NCBI RefSeq assembly: GCF_019448235.1
Contig: NZ_CP080409.1
Span: 1,054,001 to 1,118,000 of the forward strand
Reading direction: 5' to 3'
From: Nocardioides panacisoli
Lineage (GTDB): Bacteria; Actinomycetota; Actinomycetes; Propionibacteriales; Nocardioidaceae
Length of the DNA: 64,000 bases
Under the pieces are notes generated by a model. That model ran no database searches, had not been told where the DNA came from, and saw only the letters and a list, made by a program, of their open reading frames with translations. A program made the position numbers and the translations under genes. Below are positions 44,189-53,864 of the stretch, piece by piece (positions within the stretch are counted from its first letter, which is position 1; the number at the start of each line of letters is the position of its first letter).

Positions 44189-45527
44189 CGTCCTCGCCCT
44201 CCGTCAGCTGCAGCACGACCCGGTCGATGCGCAGGCCGTCCATGCGCTCGACGCGGAGGGTCGCCACGCCGGTGGCCTCCCGGTCGTCCTCGGTCTCCAG
44301 CGGGACCGCCACCTCGACCTCGTCACCGACGTCCGGCACGCGGCCGAGTTCGCGCAGGACGAGCCCGGCCAGGGTGTCGTAGTCCTCGTGCTCGGGCAGC
44401 GCCACGCTGGTGAGGTCCTCGACCTCGTCGGGACGCAGCAGGCCCGAGAGCGACCAGGTGCCGTCGCGCCGCATGCGGCTGCGCGACCCGCGTCGGTCGT
44501 GCTCGTCGGCGATGTCGCCCACGATCTCCTCGACCACGTCCTCCATGGTCACGATGCCCGCGTGGCCGCCGTACTCGTCCAGCACGATGGCCATCTGGAA
44601 GCCGTCCTTCTTCAGCAGCGCCATCAGCGGGTCGAGCCGGAGGGTGTCGGGCACCACGATCGGCTTGGCCATCAGGTGCTTGACCTTGGTGGTGGCGCGC
44701 TCGTGGTGTGGCAGGGCGACGGCGTTCTTGACGTGCACCGTGCCGATGACGGCGTCGTCATGGTCCAGCACCGGGAACCGGGAGTGACCGGTCTCGCGGG
44801 CCAACGCGATGACCGCGGCCGCGCGGTCCCCCTCCTCCAAGGTCTCGGTGTGCACCCGCGGCGTCATGATCTCGCTGGCCGTGCGGGTCCCGAACTCCAC
44901 CGAGCGCTCCATCAGCTCGGCGGTGTCCGGGTCGAGGGTGCCGACGTCGGCCGAGCGCTGCACCAGCGAGGCCAACTCCCGGGAGTTGCGCGCGGAACGG
45001 AGCTCCTCCTGCGGCTCGATCCCCATCCGGCGGACGACGGTGTTGGCGGACTCGTTGAGGAACCGGATCGGGATGCGGTTGATCGCGGTGAACCAGCGCA
45101 TCGGCAGCTGGGTGAGCCGGGCCGTGGTCATGGGGAGCGCGATGGCGACGTTCTTGGGCACCAGCTCCCCGATCAGCATCGTGAGCACGGTGCTGAGGAC
45201 CAGGCCCGAGGTGACCGCGATCGGGCTGACGGCACCGGCCGCCACGCCGAGGTCGGTGAGGAGCGGACGGAGCAGCTCCGCGAACGCCGGCTCGGCGAGG
45301 AAGCCGATCCCCAGGTTGGTCACCGTGATGCCGACCTGGGCACCGGACAGCTGTGTCGAGAGGCTGCGGAGGGCGCGGTCGACGCCCTGTGCGGTGGGGT
45401 CACCGCTGGCGACCGCTGCCTCCACCTGGCCGCGGTCGACGGTCACGAAGGAGAACTCCGCGGCGACGAAGAGTCCGCACGCGGCGACCAGCAACAGCGA
45501 GATCGCCAGCAACACCCATGGATCCAC
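44181..45527 (-). CDS. CNNM/CBS/CorC_HlyC family protein, long
   Basis: A 448-residue protein with a DUF21/CNNM domain (about 1-200: AAEFSFVTVDRGQVE, GITVTNLGIGFLAEPA, GELVPKNVAIALP), a CBS pair (about 215-340: MTPRVHTETLEEGDRA, VHVKNAVALP, MAIVLDEYGGHAGIVTMEDVVEEIVGDI) and a CorC_HlyC domain (about 350-435: DEVEDLTSVALPEHEDYDTLAGLVL). Likely a Mg2+ (or Co2+) efflux or sensing protein. The tandem short-long arrangement suggests a heteromeric pair, as often seen in actinobacteria. Confidence 0.92.
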   Translation of the reverse strand: MDPWVLLAISLLLVAACGLFVAAEFSFVTVDRGQVEAAVASGDPTAQGVDRALRSLSTQLSGAQVGITVTNLGIGFLAEPAFAELLRPLLTDLGVAAGAVSPIAVTSGLVLSTVLTMLIGELVPKNVAIALPMTTARLTQLPMRWFTAINRIPIRFLNESANTVVRRMGIEPQEELRSARNSRELASLVQRSADVGTLDPDTAELMERSVEFGTRTASEIMTPRVHTETLEEGDRAAAVIALARETGHSRFPVLDHDDAVIGTVHVKNAVALPHHERATTKVKHLMAKPIVVPDTLRLDPLMALLKKDGFQMAIVLDEYGGHAGIVTMEDVVEEIVGDIADEHDRRGSRSRMRRDGTWSLSGLLRPDEVEDLTSVALPEHEDYDTLAGLVLRELGRVPDVGDEVEVAVPLETEDDREATGVATLRVERMDGLRIDRVVLQLTEGEDDE

Positions 45528-45544
45528 GCAGTGAGCCTATGTCC

Positions 45545-47482
45545 TCAGCCGTGACGCTCCCGTGCCACCTCGGCGTACCAGTCCAACAGCTCCGGCGCGT
45601 CGACGCTGCCCGGGTCGAGCGCGCCGCTGAGGTCCTTGCCGGCGAGGAGCTTCTTGATCGGCACCTCCAGCTTCTTCCCGGTCCGGGTGTGGGGCACGCC
45701 CGGGGCCGCGATGACGTCGTCGGGCACGTGGCGCGGTGAGGCATGGGTGCGGATCGCCTGGTTGATCCGGTCCCGCAGGCCTTCGTCGAGCTCGACGCCG
45801 TCGGTCAGGACGACGAACAGCGGCATCCAGTAGGTGCCGTCGCTCTGCTCGAGGCCGATCACCAGGGCCTCCTGCACCTCCTCCATGGCCTCGACGGGTT
45901 CGTAGATGTCGCCACTGCCCATGCGGATGCCGTTGCGGTTGAGCGTGGCGTCGGAGCGGCCGTGGATCTGCACCGAGCCGTGGCCGGTGAGGGTGATCCA
46001 GTCACCGTGGCGCCAGATCCCGTCGTAGGTGTCGAAGTAGGAGTCGCGGTAGCGCTCGCCGTCGGGGTCGGCCCAGAACTTCACCGGCATCGAGGGCATC
46101 GGGCGCGTGATGACGAGCTCGCCGACCTCGTCGCGCACCGGGGCGCCACTGGGGTCGAACGCGTCGACGGCCGCGCCCAGGCAGGGGCGCGAGAGCTCGC
46201 CGGCCCAGACGGGCGTCGTCGGGGCCGGCCCGACGAAGGCACTGACCACGTCGGTGCCACCGCTGATGGAGGCGACCTGCACGCTCGGCGGCAGGTCCGC
46301 GGCCAGCTCGCGGTGGCTCGTGGCCGGGAAGGTGGACCCGGAGATGCCGACGCGGCGCAGGTGGGTGAGGTCGTGGTCGGCCGGGCCGGAGCCTGCCTTC
46401 TGGCAGGCCGCGACGTACGCCGGGCTCATGCCGAGCACGCTGACGTCGTGGCGGGCGGCGAGGGCCCAGAGCTGGTCGACCGCCGGGGCGCCGGGACTGC
46501 CGTCGTAGGTGACGACCGAGGCTCCGGTGAGCAGGCCTCCGACGACGAAGTTCCACATCATCCACGACGGCGTGGTGTACCAGAACAGCCGCTCCCCCGG
46601 CCCGAGGTCGAAGTGCAGGGCGGCCACCTTGGCCTGCTCCAGCAGCGCACCGCCGTGGCTGTGCACGATGCCCTTGGGCATGCCGGTGGTGCCCGAGGAG
46701 AAGAGCACCCACAACGGTGTGCCGAACGGCACCGGCTCGGGGGCGAACTCGGCCTCGCGCCCCACCGCGGCGTCCCAGGCGTCCGTGCCGATCTCGATCG
46801 TCGCCTGCAGCGAGGTCAGCTCCGAGCCGAGCGCGTCGACGACGTCGCTGCGGTCGTGCTCCTTGCCGCCGTGCCGGTAGCGGCGGCCGTGCAGCAGGAC
46901 CGTGGGCTCGAGCTGGGAGAAGCGGGCGAGTGCGGCCGAGGCGGCGTAGTCCATCCCGCAGACCGCCCAGACGGCCCCGAGGCTGGCGGAGGCGAGCATG
47001 CCCACGACCGTCTCGGGGGCGTTGGGCAGGAATCCGACCACGCGGTCACCGGGCCGGACGCCGAGCTCGCGCAGCGTCGCAGCGAGTCCGGCGACCTGCT
47101 GGCGCAGCTCGCCCCAGGTGAGCTGCCGCACCGCATCGGGATCCTCGGTCAGGCCGAGCACCGCCACCTCGCCCGCGGGGCGGTTGCGCAGCGCGGTGGC
47201 CGCGTAGTTCACCGTCGCGTCGGGGTACCACTCCGCCCCCGGCATCTGCTCCGCGGCGAGTGCCGTCCCGGCGAGGTCGAGGTCGAGGAACGCGGCCACG
47301 GCCTGCCAGAAGGCCTCCAGGTCCTCCACCGACCACTGCCAGAGCGCGTCGTAGGTGGCCAGGTCGTCACCATCGGCGACGAGGGTGCGGCCGGTGCGCT
47401 GCTCGGCGAGCCGGGCGAACTCCTCGATGCGGTACGGACGGTGACGGTCGTCGACGGGCGGGACCCAATCCGGTGCAGCCAT
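45545..47482 (-). CDS. Acetoacetate-CoA ligase
   Basis: A 645-residue enzyme of the adenylate-forming family. The acyl-CoA synthetase N-terminal region (about 20-90, VEDLEAFWQAVAAFLDL, PGAEWYPDATVNYA), the P-loop LFSSGTTGMPKGIVHSHGG (about 265), GRSDATLNRNGIRMGSGDIY (about 528) and the catalytic lysine in TRTGKKLEVPIKKLL are present. Length and the acetoacetate subfamily sequences (GAEWFP-like, LNRNGIRMGSGDIY) favour acetoacetyl-CoA synthetase over acetyl-CoA synthetase. It would activate acetoacetate from ketone bodies, PHB or leucine breakdown. Confidence 0.9.
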   Translation of the reverse strand: MAAPDWVPPVDDRHRPYRIEEFARLAEQRTGRTLVADGDDLATYDALWQWSVEDLEAFWQAVAAFLDLDLAGTALAAEQMPGAEWYPDATVNYAATALRNRPAGEVAVLGLTEDPDAVRQLTWGELRQQVAGLAATLRELGVRPGDRVVGFLPNAPETVVGMLASASLGAVWAVCGMDYAASAALARFSQLEPTVLLHGRRYRHGGKEHDRSDVVDALGSELTSLQATIEIGTDAWDAAVGREAEFAPEPVPFGTPLWVLFSSGTTGMPKGIVHSHGGALLEQAKVAALHFDLGPGERLFWYTTPSWMMWNFVVGGLLTGASVVTYDGSPGAPAVDQLWALAARHDVSVLGMSPAYVAACQKAGSGPADHDLTHLRRVGISGSTFPATSHRELAADLPPSVQVASISGGTDVVSAFVGPAPTTPVWAGELSRPCLGAAVDAFDPSGAPVRDEVGELVITRPMPSMPVKFWADPDGERYRDSYFDTYDGIWRHGDWITLTGHGSVQIHGRSDATLNRNGIRMGSGDIYEPVEAMEEVQEALVIGLEQSDGTYWMPLFVVLTDGVELDEGLRDRINQAIRTHASPRHVPDDVIAAPGVPHTRTGKKLEVPIKKLLAGKDLSGALDPGSVDAPELLDWYAEVARERHG

Positions 47483-47506
47483 GGGCCCGACCCTAGCCGC
47501 GCCGGT

Positions 47507-48934
47507 TCAGAGGTCCGCGAGGGCGGCCTGCGCCGCGTGGAAGCCGCACATGCCGTGGACGCCGGGGCCCGGCGGCGTGGCCGAGGAGGCGAGGTAGAGC
47601 CTCCGCTCGGCCAGCCGGTAGGGGTGGAGGGCCGGGCGGGGCCGCAGCAGCAGTTGGGGGAACCCGTTGGCGCCCGCGCCGATGTCGCCGCCGCGGTAGT
47701 TGGGGTTGTACGCCGCCATCTGCATGGCCGTGCGCGAGTGCGTGGACACGATCAGGTCCCGGAACCCCGGAGCGAACCGCTCCACCTGTGCGGTGACGGC
47801 CTCGGTGGCGTCGCCGTCGTAGCCGTGCGGCACGTGGGCGTAGGCGTAGAACGGATGCAGGTCGCCCACGGAGCGCGACGGGTCGGCGACGTACTGCTGG
47901 CCGACGAGCAGGAACGGTCGCTCGGGCATCTCGCCGCGTGCGGTGGCTGCCTCGGCGGCCACGATCTCCTCCCACGAGCCGCCGACGTGGACGGTCCCTG
48001 CCCGTGCGCACTCGGGGTTGGTCCAGGGCACCTCGCCCCGGATCGCGTAGTCGACCTTGTGGACCGCCGGCCCGTACCGGTAGCGCTGCAGGGCACGACG
48101 GATGCGGGGTGCCACGGCGTCACCGGCGATCCGGAGGGCGTCGGTCGGGTTGGTGTCGAGGAGTACGACGTCCGGACGCGCCCCGACGAGCTCGTCCACC
48201 TCGCCCAGGGAGGAGACCGGCGTGCTGGTGCGGACGGTGCCACCGTGTGACTCCAGCACCCCGACCATCGCGGTCGTGATCGCCTGGCTGCCGCCCCGGG
48301 CGACCGGCCAGCCGACCGCGTGGCCGGCGGCGGTCAGCAGCAGCCCGACCGCGCCACTCATCGGACCGTCCAGCCGACCGAAGACGTGGGCGGCCGAACC
48401 GCCGTAGAGGGCACGGGCCGCGTCGCCGTCGAAGCGACGGGCCAGCCTCGTGGCGGACTGGAACGCGCTCGTCCCGAACCGGGCGAGGGTGAGCGGGTGG
48501 CGCGGCCTGCCGACGACCGGTCGGAAGAGGTCCTCGACGAGGTCGTCGAACCCGGTCGCGAGGTGCCCGAAGGTGCGCCGCCAGCGTGGCCGGTCGACGG
48601 TGTCGAGGGAGTCCAGGGTCCGGTCCATGTCGCGCGACAGCACCCCGGCCGGTCCGTCGTCGAGCGGATGGGCCAGGTCGACCTCGGGCCATGCCCAGTC
48701 CAACCCGTGGTCGGTGAGACCGAGTGAGGCGAGGAACGGCGATGCCACGCCCATCGGGTGGGCGAAGGAACACTCGTCGTGCAGGAGCCCGGGCTCGGTC
48801 AGCTCCGTGGTCCGGGTGCCACCACCCGGGCGGTCCGCTGCCTCGAGGACGGTGACCGCGACGCCGGCCTGCGAGAGACGGATGGCAGCGGCGAGTCCGT
48901 TGGGGCCGCTGCCGACGACGACGGCGGTCGTCAT
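47507..48934 (-). CDS. Phytoene-desaturase-like FAD-dependent oxidoreductase
   Basis: A 475-residue flavoprotein. The N-terminal dinucleotide motif VVGSGPNGLAAAIRLSQAG continues to VLEAADRPGGGTRT. A central VGWPVARGGSQAITTAMVGVLES and a C-terminal GMCGFHAAQAALADL, with PHGYDGDATEAV before it, are typical of the phytoene dehydrogenase-related family found in many actinobacteria. No carotenoid biosynthesis gene is nearby, so carotene is not implied as a substrate. A tRNA and its terminator lie upstream. Confidence 0.85.
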   Translation of the reverse strand: MTTAVVVGSGPNGLAAAIRLSQAGVAVTVLEAADRPGGGTRTTELTEPGLLHDECSFAHPMGVASPFLASLGLTDHGLDWAWPEVDLAHPLDDGPAGVLSRDMDRTLDSLDTVDRPRWRRTFGHLATGFDDLVEDLFRPVVGRPRHPLTLARFGTSAFQSATRLARRFDGDAARALYGGSAAHVFGRLDGPMSGAVGLLLTAAGHAVGWPVARGGSQAITTAMVGVLESHGGTVRTSTPVSSLGEVDELVGARPDVVLLDTNPTDALRIAGDAVAPRIRRALQRYRYGPAVHKVDYAIRGEVPWTNPECARAGTVHVGGSWEEIVAAEAATARGEMPERPFLLVGQQYVADPSRSVGDLHPFYAYAHVPHGYDGDATEAVTAQVERFAPGFRDLIVSTHSRTAMQMAAYNPNYRGGDIGAGANGFPQLLLRPRPALHPYRLAERRLYLASSATPPGPGVHGMCGFHAAQAALADL

Positions 48935-49004
48935 GTGCGCCGCACGGTGCCGTTGCCGGTGACCATGCCGGTGACGGTACCGGCCGGTGGAGGCGCCGAG
49001 AACG

Positions 49005-49041
49005 GAAGAACCCTTCCTGACCGGGTCGGGAAGGGTTCTTC
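49005..49041 (-). terminator. Strong hairpin terminator after tRNA-Pro
   Basis: GAAGAACCCTTCC pairs perfectly with GGAAGGGTTCTTC (13 bp) around an 11-base loop, just downstream of the tRNA on the minus strand. It would insulate the FAD oxidoreductase from tRNA transcription. Confidence 0.85.
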
Positions 49042-49049
49042 GGATCGGT

Positions 49050-49122
49050 CGGGCTGACAGGATTTGAACCTGCGACCCCGTGACCCCCAGTCACGTGCGC
49101 TACCAAACTGCGCCACAGCCCG
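49050..49122 (-). tRNA. tRNA-Pro (anticodon GGG)
   Basis: The minus strand folds as a 73-base tRNA: acceptor stem CGGGCTG/CAGCCCG, D arm GCGC...GCGC around AGTTTGGTA, anticodon stem CGTGA/TCACG with loop CTGGGGG (anticodon GGG, reading CCC/CCU), and T arm GCAGG-TTCAAAT-CCTGT. The CCA end is not encoded. Confidence 0.97.
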
Positions 49123-49204
49123 AAAGCTCCGTGCGGGATCGCCGTCCGGAGCCGGGTGAACAGTACCGCAGCGCGACGAGCGCCCCCGAATCGGCCCGCC
49201 GGTG

Positions 49205-52200
49205 TCATCGGAAGTCGCGGGAGCGTTGCTGTTGCAGCGTGCCACTGGCACCGGTCACCACCGACTCGATGGGGTCGACGCGGTCGGCGACCAGGTTCAC
49301 GACCCCCTCCTCGCGCTCGAGCTTGCCGCGGACCACCACCGCGACCCGGTTGCGTGCCGCCTGCCGGTGCACGCTCATCACGCCGACCGAGCAGACGACG
49401 TTGAGCATGCCGGTCTCGTCCTCGACGTTGAGGAAGGTGATCCCCATGGCGGTGCCCGGTCGCTGGCGATGGGTGACCATGCCGGCCACCCGCACCCGCT
49501 TGCCGGCCTCGGTGTGCTGCAGGTCCGCCACCGAGAGCACGCCTGCGGTGGCCAGGTCCTCGCGGAGGTGCTCCATGGGGTGGACTTCCGGGGAGATGTT
49601 CGTGGCCCAGAGGTCGGCCAGGGTCAGCTGCTCCCCGCTCAGGCCGGGGAGCTCCGGGGAGGCCGGGCGCGGCGTGCTGCCCGGCAGCTGGGCGTCGGTC
49701 TCGGCGTACCCGGCCATCCACAGCGCACTGCGCCGGTCGAGGCCGAACCCGTCGAAGGCCCCGGCGGTGGCCAGTGCCTCGAGGTGGGTGCTGGTGAGGC
49801 CGACGCGGCGGGAGAGGTCGGTGATGTCGACGTACGCCGCGACCTCTCGTTCAGCCACGATGCGCTCGGCGAGGTCGGTGCCGATGCCGCGCACCGAGTC
49901 CAGGCCGAGCCGCACCGAGGTGCCGGCATCCTCCAGGTCGGCCTGCGCCTGCGAGTGCACGATGCAGGGACGACGTACCGCCACGCCGTGGCGGCGGGCG
50001 TCCGCGACGAGTGACTGCGGCGAGTAGAAGCCCATCGGCTGGTTGCGCAACAGTCCGGCCAGGAACGCTGCCGGGTGGTGCAGCTTGACCCACGAGGAGG
50101 CGTAGACCAGCAGCGCGAAGCTCAGGGCGTGGGACTCGGCGAAGCCGAAGTTCGCGAACGAGAGGATCTGGGTGTAGATCGCGTCCGCCTGCTCCCCCAC
50201 CAGCCCCCGCCGCGCCATGCCGGCGTAGAGCGACTCCTTGATCCGCTCGATGCGCTCGATGCCGCGCTTGGACCCCATGGCGCGACGCAGCAGGTCGGCC
50301 TCGTCGTGGGTGCAGTCGCCCAGCGTCACCGCCATCGCCATCAGCTGCTCCTGGAACAGCGGCACCCCCAGCGTGCGTCCGAGGACGGGCTCCAGCGACG
50401 GGTGGGCGTAGGTGACCGGGTCCTTGCCGGTGGCGCGACGGATGTAGGGGTGGACGGCCCCACCCTGGATCGGTCCGGGACGGATCAGGGCGATCTCGAT
50501 GGCCAGGTCGTAGAAGCAGCGGGGCTTCAGCCGCGGCAGGGTGCCGATCTGGGCCCGACTCTCCACCTGGAAGACACCGATGGAGTCGGCGCGACACAGC
50601 ATGTCGTAGACCGCTGCCTCCTCCTTGGGGATCGTCTCCAGGGTCCACTGCTGTCCCTTGTGCTGCGCCACGAGTCGCAGGCTGTGGTCCAGTGCGCCGA
50701 GCATGCCCAGGCCGAGCAGGTCGAACTTGACCAGCCCCATCGACTCGCAGCCGTCCTTGTCCCACTGCAGCACGGTGCGACGATCCATGCGCGCCCGCTC
50801 GATCGGGCACACCTCGCCGATGGGTCGCTCGGTCAGCACCATGCCACCGGAGTGGATGCCCAGGTGGCGCGGCGCGGAGAGCAGCTCCTCGGCCAGGGTG
50901 ACCACGGCACGCGGGATCTCGAGCTCCTCCGAGATCTCGCCGTGCCAGCCGTCGACCTGCTTGGACCAGGCGTCCTGCTGTCCCGGGGAGTGCCCCAACG
51001 CCTTGGCCGCGTCACGGATCGCCATCCGTGGTCGGTAGCTGATCTGGTTGGCGACCTGGGCGGCGTTGTGGCGGCCGTAGGTGTCATAGACCCACTGGAT
51101 GACCTCCTCGCGCCGGTCGGAGTCGAAGTCGACGTCGATGTCGGGCTCCTCGTCGCGGTGCTCGGAGATGAACCGCTCGAAGGGCAACCGGTAGTAGACC
51201 GAGTCGATCGCGGTGATGCCCAGGGCGTAGCAGACCGCCGAGCTGGCGGCGGAGCCCCGCCCCTGGCAGAGGATCCCCCTGCTGCGGGCGAAGGCCACGA
51301 TGTCGTGGACGATGACGAAGTAGCCAGCGAAGTCCTTGCGCGTGATGACGTCGAGCTCTGCCTCCACCCTGGCCCTGGCCTCCTCCTCCAGCGGGGTGCC
51401 GGCGTACCGCTCGGCGAAGCCACGCTCGGTGAGCACCCGCAGCCAGCTGTCGGTCGTGTGGCCCTCGGGGATGCGGTGCTTGGGCAGGCGGGGAGTCGCC
51501 TTGCTGAGGTCGAAAGCGAGCTCCTCGGCGAGGGTGACGCTGAACTCGACCGCACCGGGGTAGCGGGCGAAGAGGCGCGCCATCTCCTCCCCGCTGCGCA
51601 GGTGGGCAGCACCGGAGAGGTCGAGCCAGCCGTCGAGCTCGGCGATGCTGCTGCGGGCACGGATGGCTGCCATGGCCGCGGCGAGTCGGCGCCGGTCCGG
51701 GGTGGCGTGGTGGACGTTGCCCGTCGCGACCGTCGGGAGGTGTCGCTCGGCCGCGATGCCCGCGAGCACGTCGTTGACCTCGTCGTCATCCGGACGGCCG
51801 GCGCCACCCAGCTCGACCACCACGGCGCCTCTGCCGAACCGATCCACCAGGTCATCGACGGCTCCTGCCGCGGCCGCGGGACCACCGCGTCGCAGCGCCG
51901 TCCGCACGCTCCCCTTGCGGCAGCCGGTCAGCACCACCCAGTGGTCGCGGCCACGGCCTGCCAACTCGTCGAGGTCGTAGGCGGGCTTGCCCTTCTCGTC
52001 CCCTCGCAGGTGGGCATCGGTCATCGCTGCGGAGAGCCGGTGGTAGCCCTCGACGCCGCGGGCCAGCACGAGCAGGTGCTCCCCCTCGGGGTCGGGAATG
52101 CCCTGCTGGGGTGCGGTGAGGCCGAGGGACAGTTCGGCGCCGTACACCGTCGGCAGGTCGTGTGCCGCGGCGTGCTCGGCGAAGAGGGGGGCGCCGTAGA

Positions 52201-52474
52201 ACCCGTCGTGGTCGGTCAGTGCCAACGCGGACAGGCCGAGGCGCGTCGCCTCGGCGACGAGGTCCGCAGGCGAGCTGGCGCCGTCGAGGAAGCTGAAGTG
52301 GCTGTGGCAGTGCAGCTCGGCGTACGGCGTCGCCGTGGCCGGTCGCGCGACGTCTCCGGTGCTCGCGGCGCGCTGCCGACGACGCGAGATCGGCGCGTCC
52401 TCCTCCCCCGGCGGGCGTCCGGAGAGGCGTCGCTCCAGCTCCTGCCACGGGACCGGCGGGTTGTTCCATCCCAT
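49205..52474 (-). CDS. dnaE2: Error-prone DNA polymerase III alpha subunit DnaE2
   Basis: A 1089-residue polymerase. The N-terminal PHP domain starts with YAELHCHSHFSFLDG (about 52-66); the catalytic palm has PDIDVDFDSDRR (about 445), and the C-terminal part holds an OB-fold segment (about 970-1060, RVRVAGMVTHRQRPGT). It has the DnaE2 short form rather than the about 1180 residues of DnaE1, and its N-terminus (GWNNPPVPWQELERRLSG) is typical of DnaE2. It does mutagenic lesion bypass with ImuA' and ImuB. It starts 2 bases after the HNH gene stop, so its expression probably comes from the SOS box at 53865. Confidence 0.95.
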   Translation of the reverse strand: MGWNNPPVPWQELERRLSGRPPGEEDAPISRRRQRAASTGDVARPATATPYAELHCHSHFSFLDGASSPADLVAEATRLGLSALALTDHDGFYGAPLFAEHAAAHDLPTVYGAELSLGLTAPQQGIPDPEGEHLLVLARGVEGYHRLSAAMTDAHLRGDEKGKPAYDLDELAGRGRDHWVVLTGCRKGSVRTALRRGGPAAAAGAVDDLVDRFGRGAVVVELGGAGRPDDDEVNDVLAGIAAERHLPTVATGNVHHATPDRRRLAAAMAAIRARSSIAELDGWLDLSGAAHLRSGEEMARLFARYPGAVEFSVTLAEELAFDLSKATPRLPKHRIPEGHTTDSWLRVLTERGFAERYAGTPLEEEARARVEAELDVITRKDFAGYFVIVHDIVAFARSRGILCQGRGSAASSAVCYALGITAIDSVYYRLPFERFISEHRDEEPDIDVDFDSDRREEVIQWVYDTYGRHNAAQVANQISYRPRMAIRDAAKALGHSPGQQDAWSKQVDGWHGEISEELEIPRAVVTLAEELLSAPRHLGIHSGGMVLTERPIGEVCPIERARMDRRTVLQWDKDGCESMGLVKFDLLGLGMLGALDHSLRLVAQHKGQQWTLETIPKEEAAVYDMLCRADSIGVFQVESRAQIGTLPRLKPRCFYDLAIEIALIRPGPIQGGAVHPYIRRATGKDPVTYAHPSLEPVLGRTLGVPLFQEQLMAMAVTLGDCTHDEADLLRRAMGSKRGIERIERIKESLYAGMARRGLVGEQADAIYTQILSFANFGFAESHALSFALLVYASSWVKLHHPAAFLAGLLRNQPMGFYSPQSLVADARRHGVAVRRPCIVHSQAQADLEDAGTSVRLGLDSVRGIGTDLAERIVAEREVAAYVDITDLSRRVGLTSTHLEALATAGAFDGFGLDRRSALWMAGYAETDAQLPGSTPRPASPELPGLSGEQLTLADLWATNISPEVHPMEHLREDLATAGVLSVADLQHTEAGKRVRVAGMVTHRQRPGTAMGITFLNVEDETGMLNVVCSVGVMSVHRQAARNRVAVVVRGKLEREEGVVNLVADRVDPIESVVTGASGTLQQQRSRDFR

Positions 52475-52476
52475 CG

Positions 52477-53853
52477 CTAGTCGTAGGTCTCGCCGATGAC
52501 GGTGCTCTCGCTGGCGGTGAGCAGGTCGACCCGCCGGGCGCCGGACGGGGTCACCACCCGTCCCAGGCCGTGGGGCGTGCGCCAGCGGTAGGTCCCGAGC
52601 GCGAGCTGATCGGTGCCGTAGCCCAGATGGGTCTTGGCGCGATGATGTCGTCTGGTCAGGGGGGCATCGTCGAGGTCCCCTGTCTGGCCTGGTGGCCCGT
52701 CCCTGTCGTACGGGACGGGATGGTCGTGGTCGACCTGACGCGTCCCGCAGGTCGCGGTCGAGGCGACGGTGGTGTGCGGGAAGGCGTCACCGCGGACTCG
52801 CTGCTCGGTGCGTTGCCGCACCAGCGTGGGGTGCTCGTAGCCGTTGACGGCGTGGACCTGGGTGAGGTCGAGGACCTGCTGGAGGTGGATCTCGTGGTGG
52901 CGCACCAACCGGGCGACCTCGTCCACCAGTCGGGGACCGACGCCTTCGACCCGCGCGATCGCTCCACTCCCGTCAGCCTCGGCAACCGCATCCGAGGACA
53001 GGTGGACGTGGAGGATCGCGACGCGGCGTGGCCCGCGCGTGCCGGCCGGGCCAGGGACGTGAGCCGGATCCTTGCCGGTCGGGCCGGGGTCGCGAGGAAC
53101 GTGCGACGCCGGGTCGAGACCTCCCGCCCCGTCCACCAGCCGCAGCACCTCCGCAGGACGCCCGAGCATCCCGAGCGCATCGGCGCGCAGCTGGTCACGC
53201 GTCGGCGGCGCGTCGGGGTCGTGGTCCGTCTCGCTGGCCACGACATCGGCCAGGTCCTCGACGGCTCGGACCAGATCCAGGGCGTCGGCTTCGTCCAGCC
53301 GTGCCGCGCGCCGGGCCAGGTTGGCCGCCAGGCGTGCACGGTGGGCAGCCGCGTCGGTCTCGATGACCTTCGCCTCCGCGATTGTCAGGATCCGGCTCGG
53401 CGTCTCGTGCAGTGCGGCCGCGACCGCGGCATCGACGAGCCCGGCGGCCACACGTGACAGGCCCCGGGACAGTCGTGCCACCTTGCGCACCACCCAGACC
53501 TCGCACAGCAACCCCTGTGCCCCGCTCCACGTCAACGGCAACCGGTGACGCAGGTCCAAGGCGTCGGCCATCACGTGCTCGGTGGCCACCACGCCTGCCT
53601 GTCGGGCGATGGCGAGCTCGGCGCAGCACAGGTCCACCACCGCGGGCGTGCCCTCGCCGCCGACCGTGACCAGCCGGGGACCGCCGTGGGACGCCGGGAC
53701 CGCACCCGGCTGGTCCCGGGGATCCCCCGAATGGGCATCTGCCCACGCCAGCACGTCGGTCAACTCGGCCACGTCGTTGCGTCGACGAACCCGCACCCGC
53801 CGCTCGATCGACGCGAGGACCTCGCGTCGATCGGGAGTGGCTGGGTTGCTCAT
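52477..53853 (-). CDS. HNH endonuclease, DUF222 (REP13E12-like) family, SOS-linked
   Basis: A 458-residue protein. The long N-terminal DUF222 region (about 1-340) is helical and Ala/Arg/Asp-rich. The C-terminal HNH part has C-G-T-R-Q-V-D-H-D-H-P (about 369-380), GPPGQTGDLDD and RRHHRAKTH (about 403-411), matching the usual DUF222 nuclease tail; the first CxxC of the canonical zinc site is reduced to a single Cys. A perfect SOS box ends 12 bases upstream of its ATG, and dnaE2 follows after 2 bases. REP13E12 genes of M. tuberculosis were reported to be LexA-controlled, so damage induction is expected. Its biological role is unknown. Confidence 0.85.
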   Translation of the reverse strand: MSNPATPDRREVLASIERRVRVRRRNDVAELTDVLAWADAHSGDPRDQPGAVPASHGGPRLVTVGGEGTPAVVDLCCAELAIARQAGVVATEHVMADALDLRHRLPLTWSGAQGLLCEVWVVRKVARLSRGLSRVAAGLVDAAVAAALHETPSRILTIAEAKVIETDAAAHRARLAANLARRAARLDEADALDLVRAVEDLADVVASETDHDPDAPPTRDQLRADALGMLGRPAEVLRLVDGAGGLDPASHVPRDPGPTGKDPAHVPGPAGTRGPRRVAILHVHLSSDAVAEADGSGAIARVEGVGPRLVDEVARLVRHHEIHLQQVLDLTQVHAVNGYEHPTLVRQRTEQRVRGDAFPHTTVASTATCGTRQVDHDHPVPYDRDGPPGQTGDLDDAPLTRRHHRAKTHLGYGTDQLALGTYRWRTPHGLGRVVTPSGARRVDLLTASESTVIGETYD

Positions 53854-53864
53854 GCCTCACTCTA

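Noticed and set aside
45743..48250. An 835-codon plus-strand open frame spanning two minus-strand genes
   Set aside because: It runs across the acetoacetyl-CoA ligase and the FAD oxidoreductase, both with intact active-site motifs, and has no start context or domain.
48953..49004. Short GCCGGTGAC-type direct repeats upstream of the FAD oxidoreductase
   Set aside because: The copies are imperfect, few and expected by chance in GC-rich DNA; no known site matches.
50075..52480. An 801-codon plus-strand open frame opposite dnaE2
   Set aside because: It is antisense to conserved PHP and polymerase motifs and has a Gly/Val/Asp/His-biased low-complexity composition typical of shadow frames.
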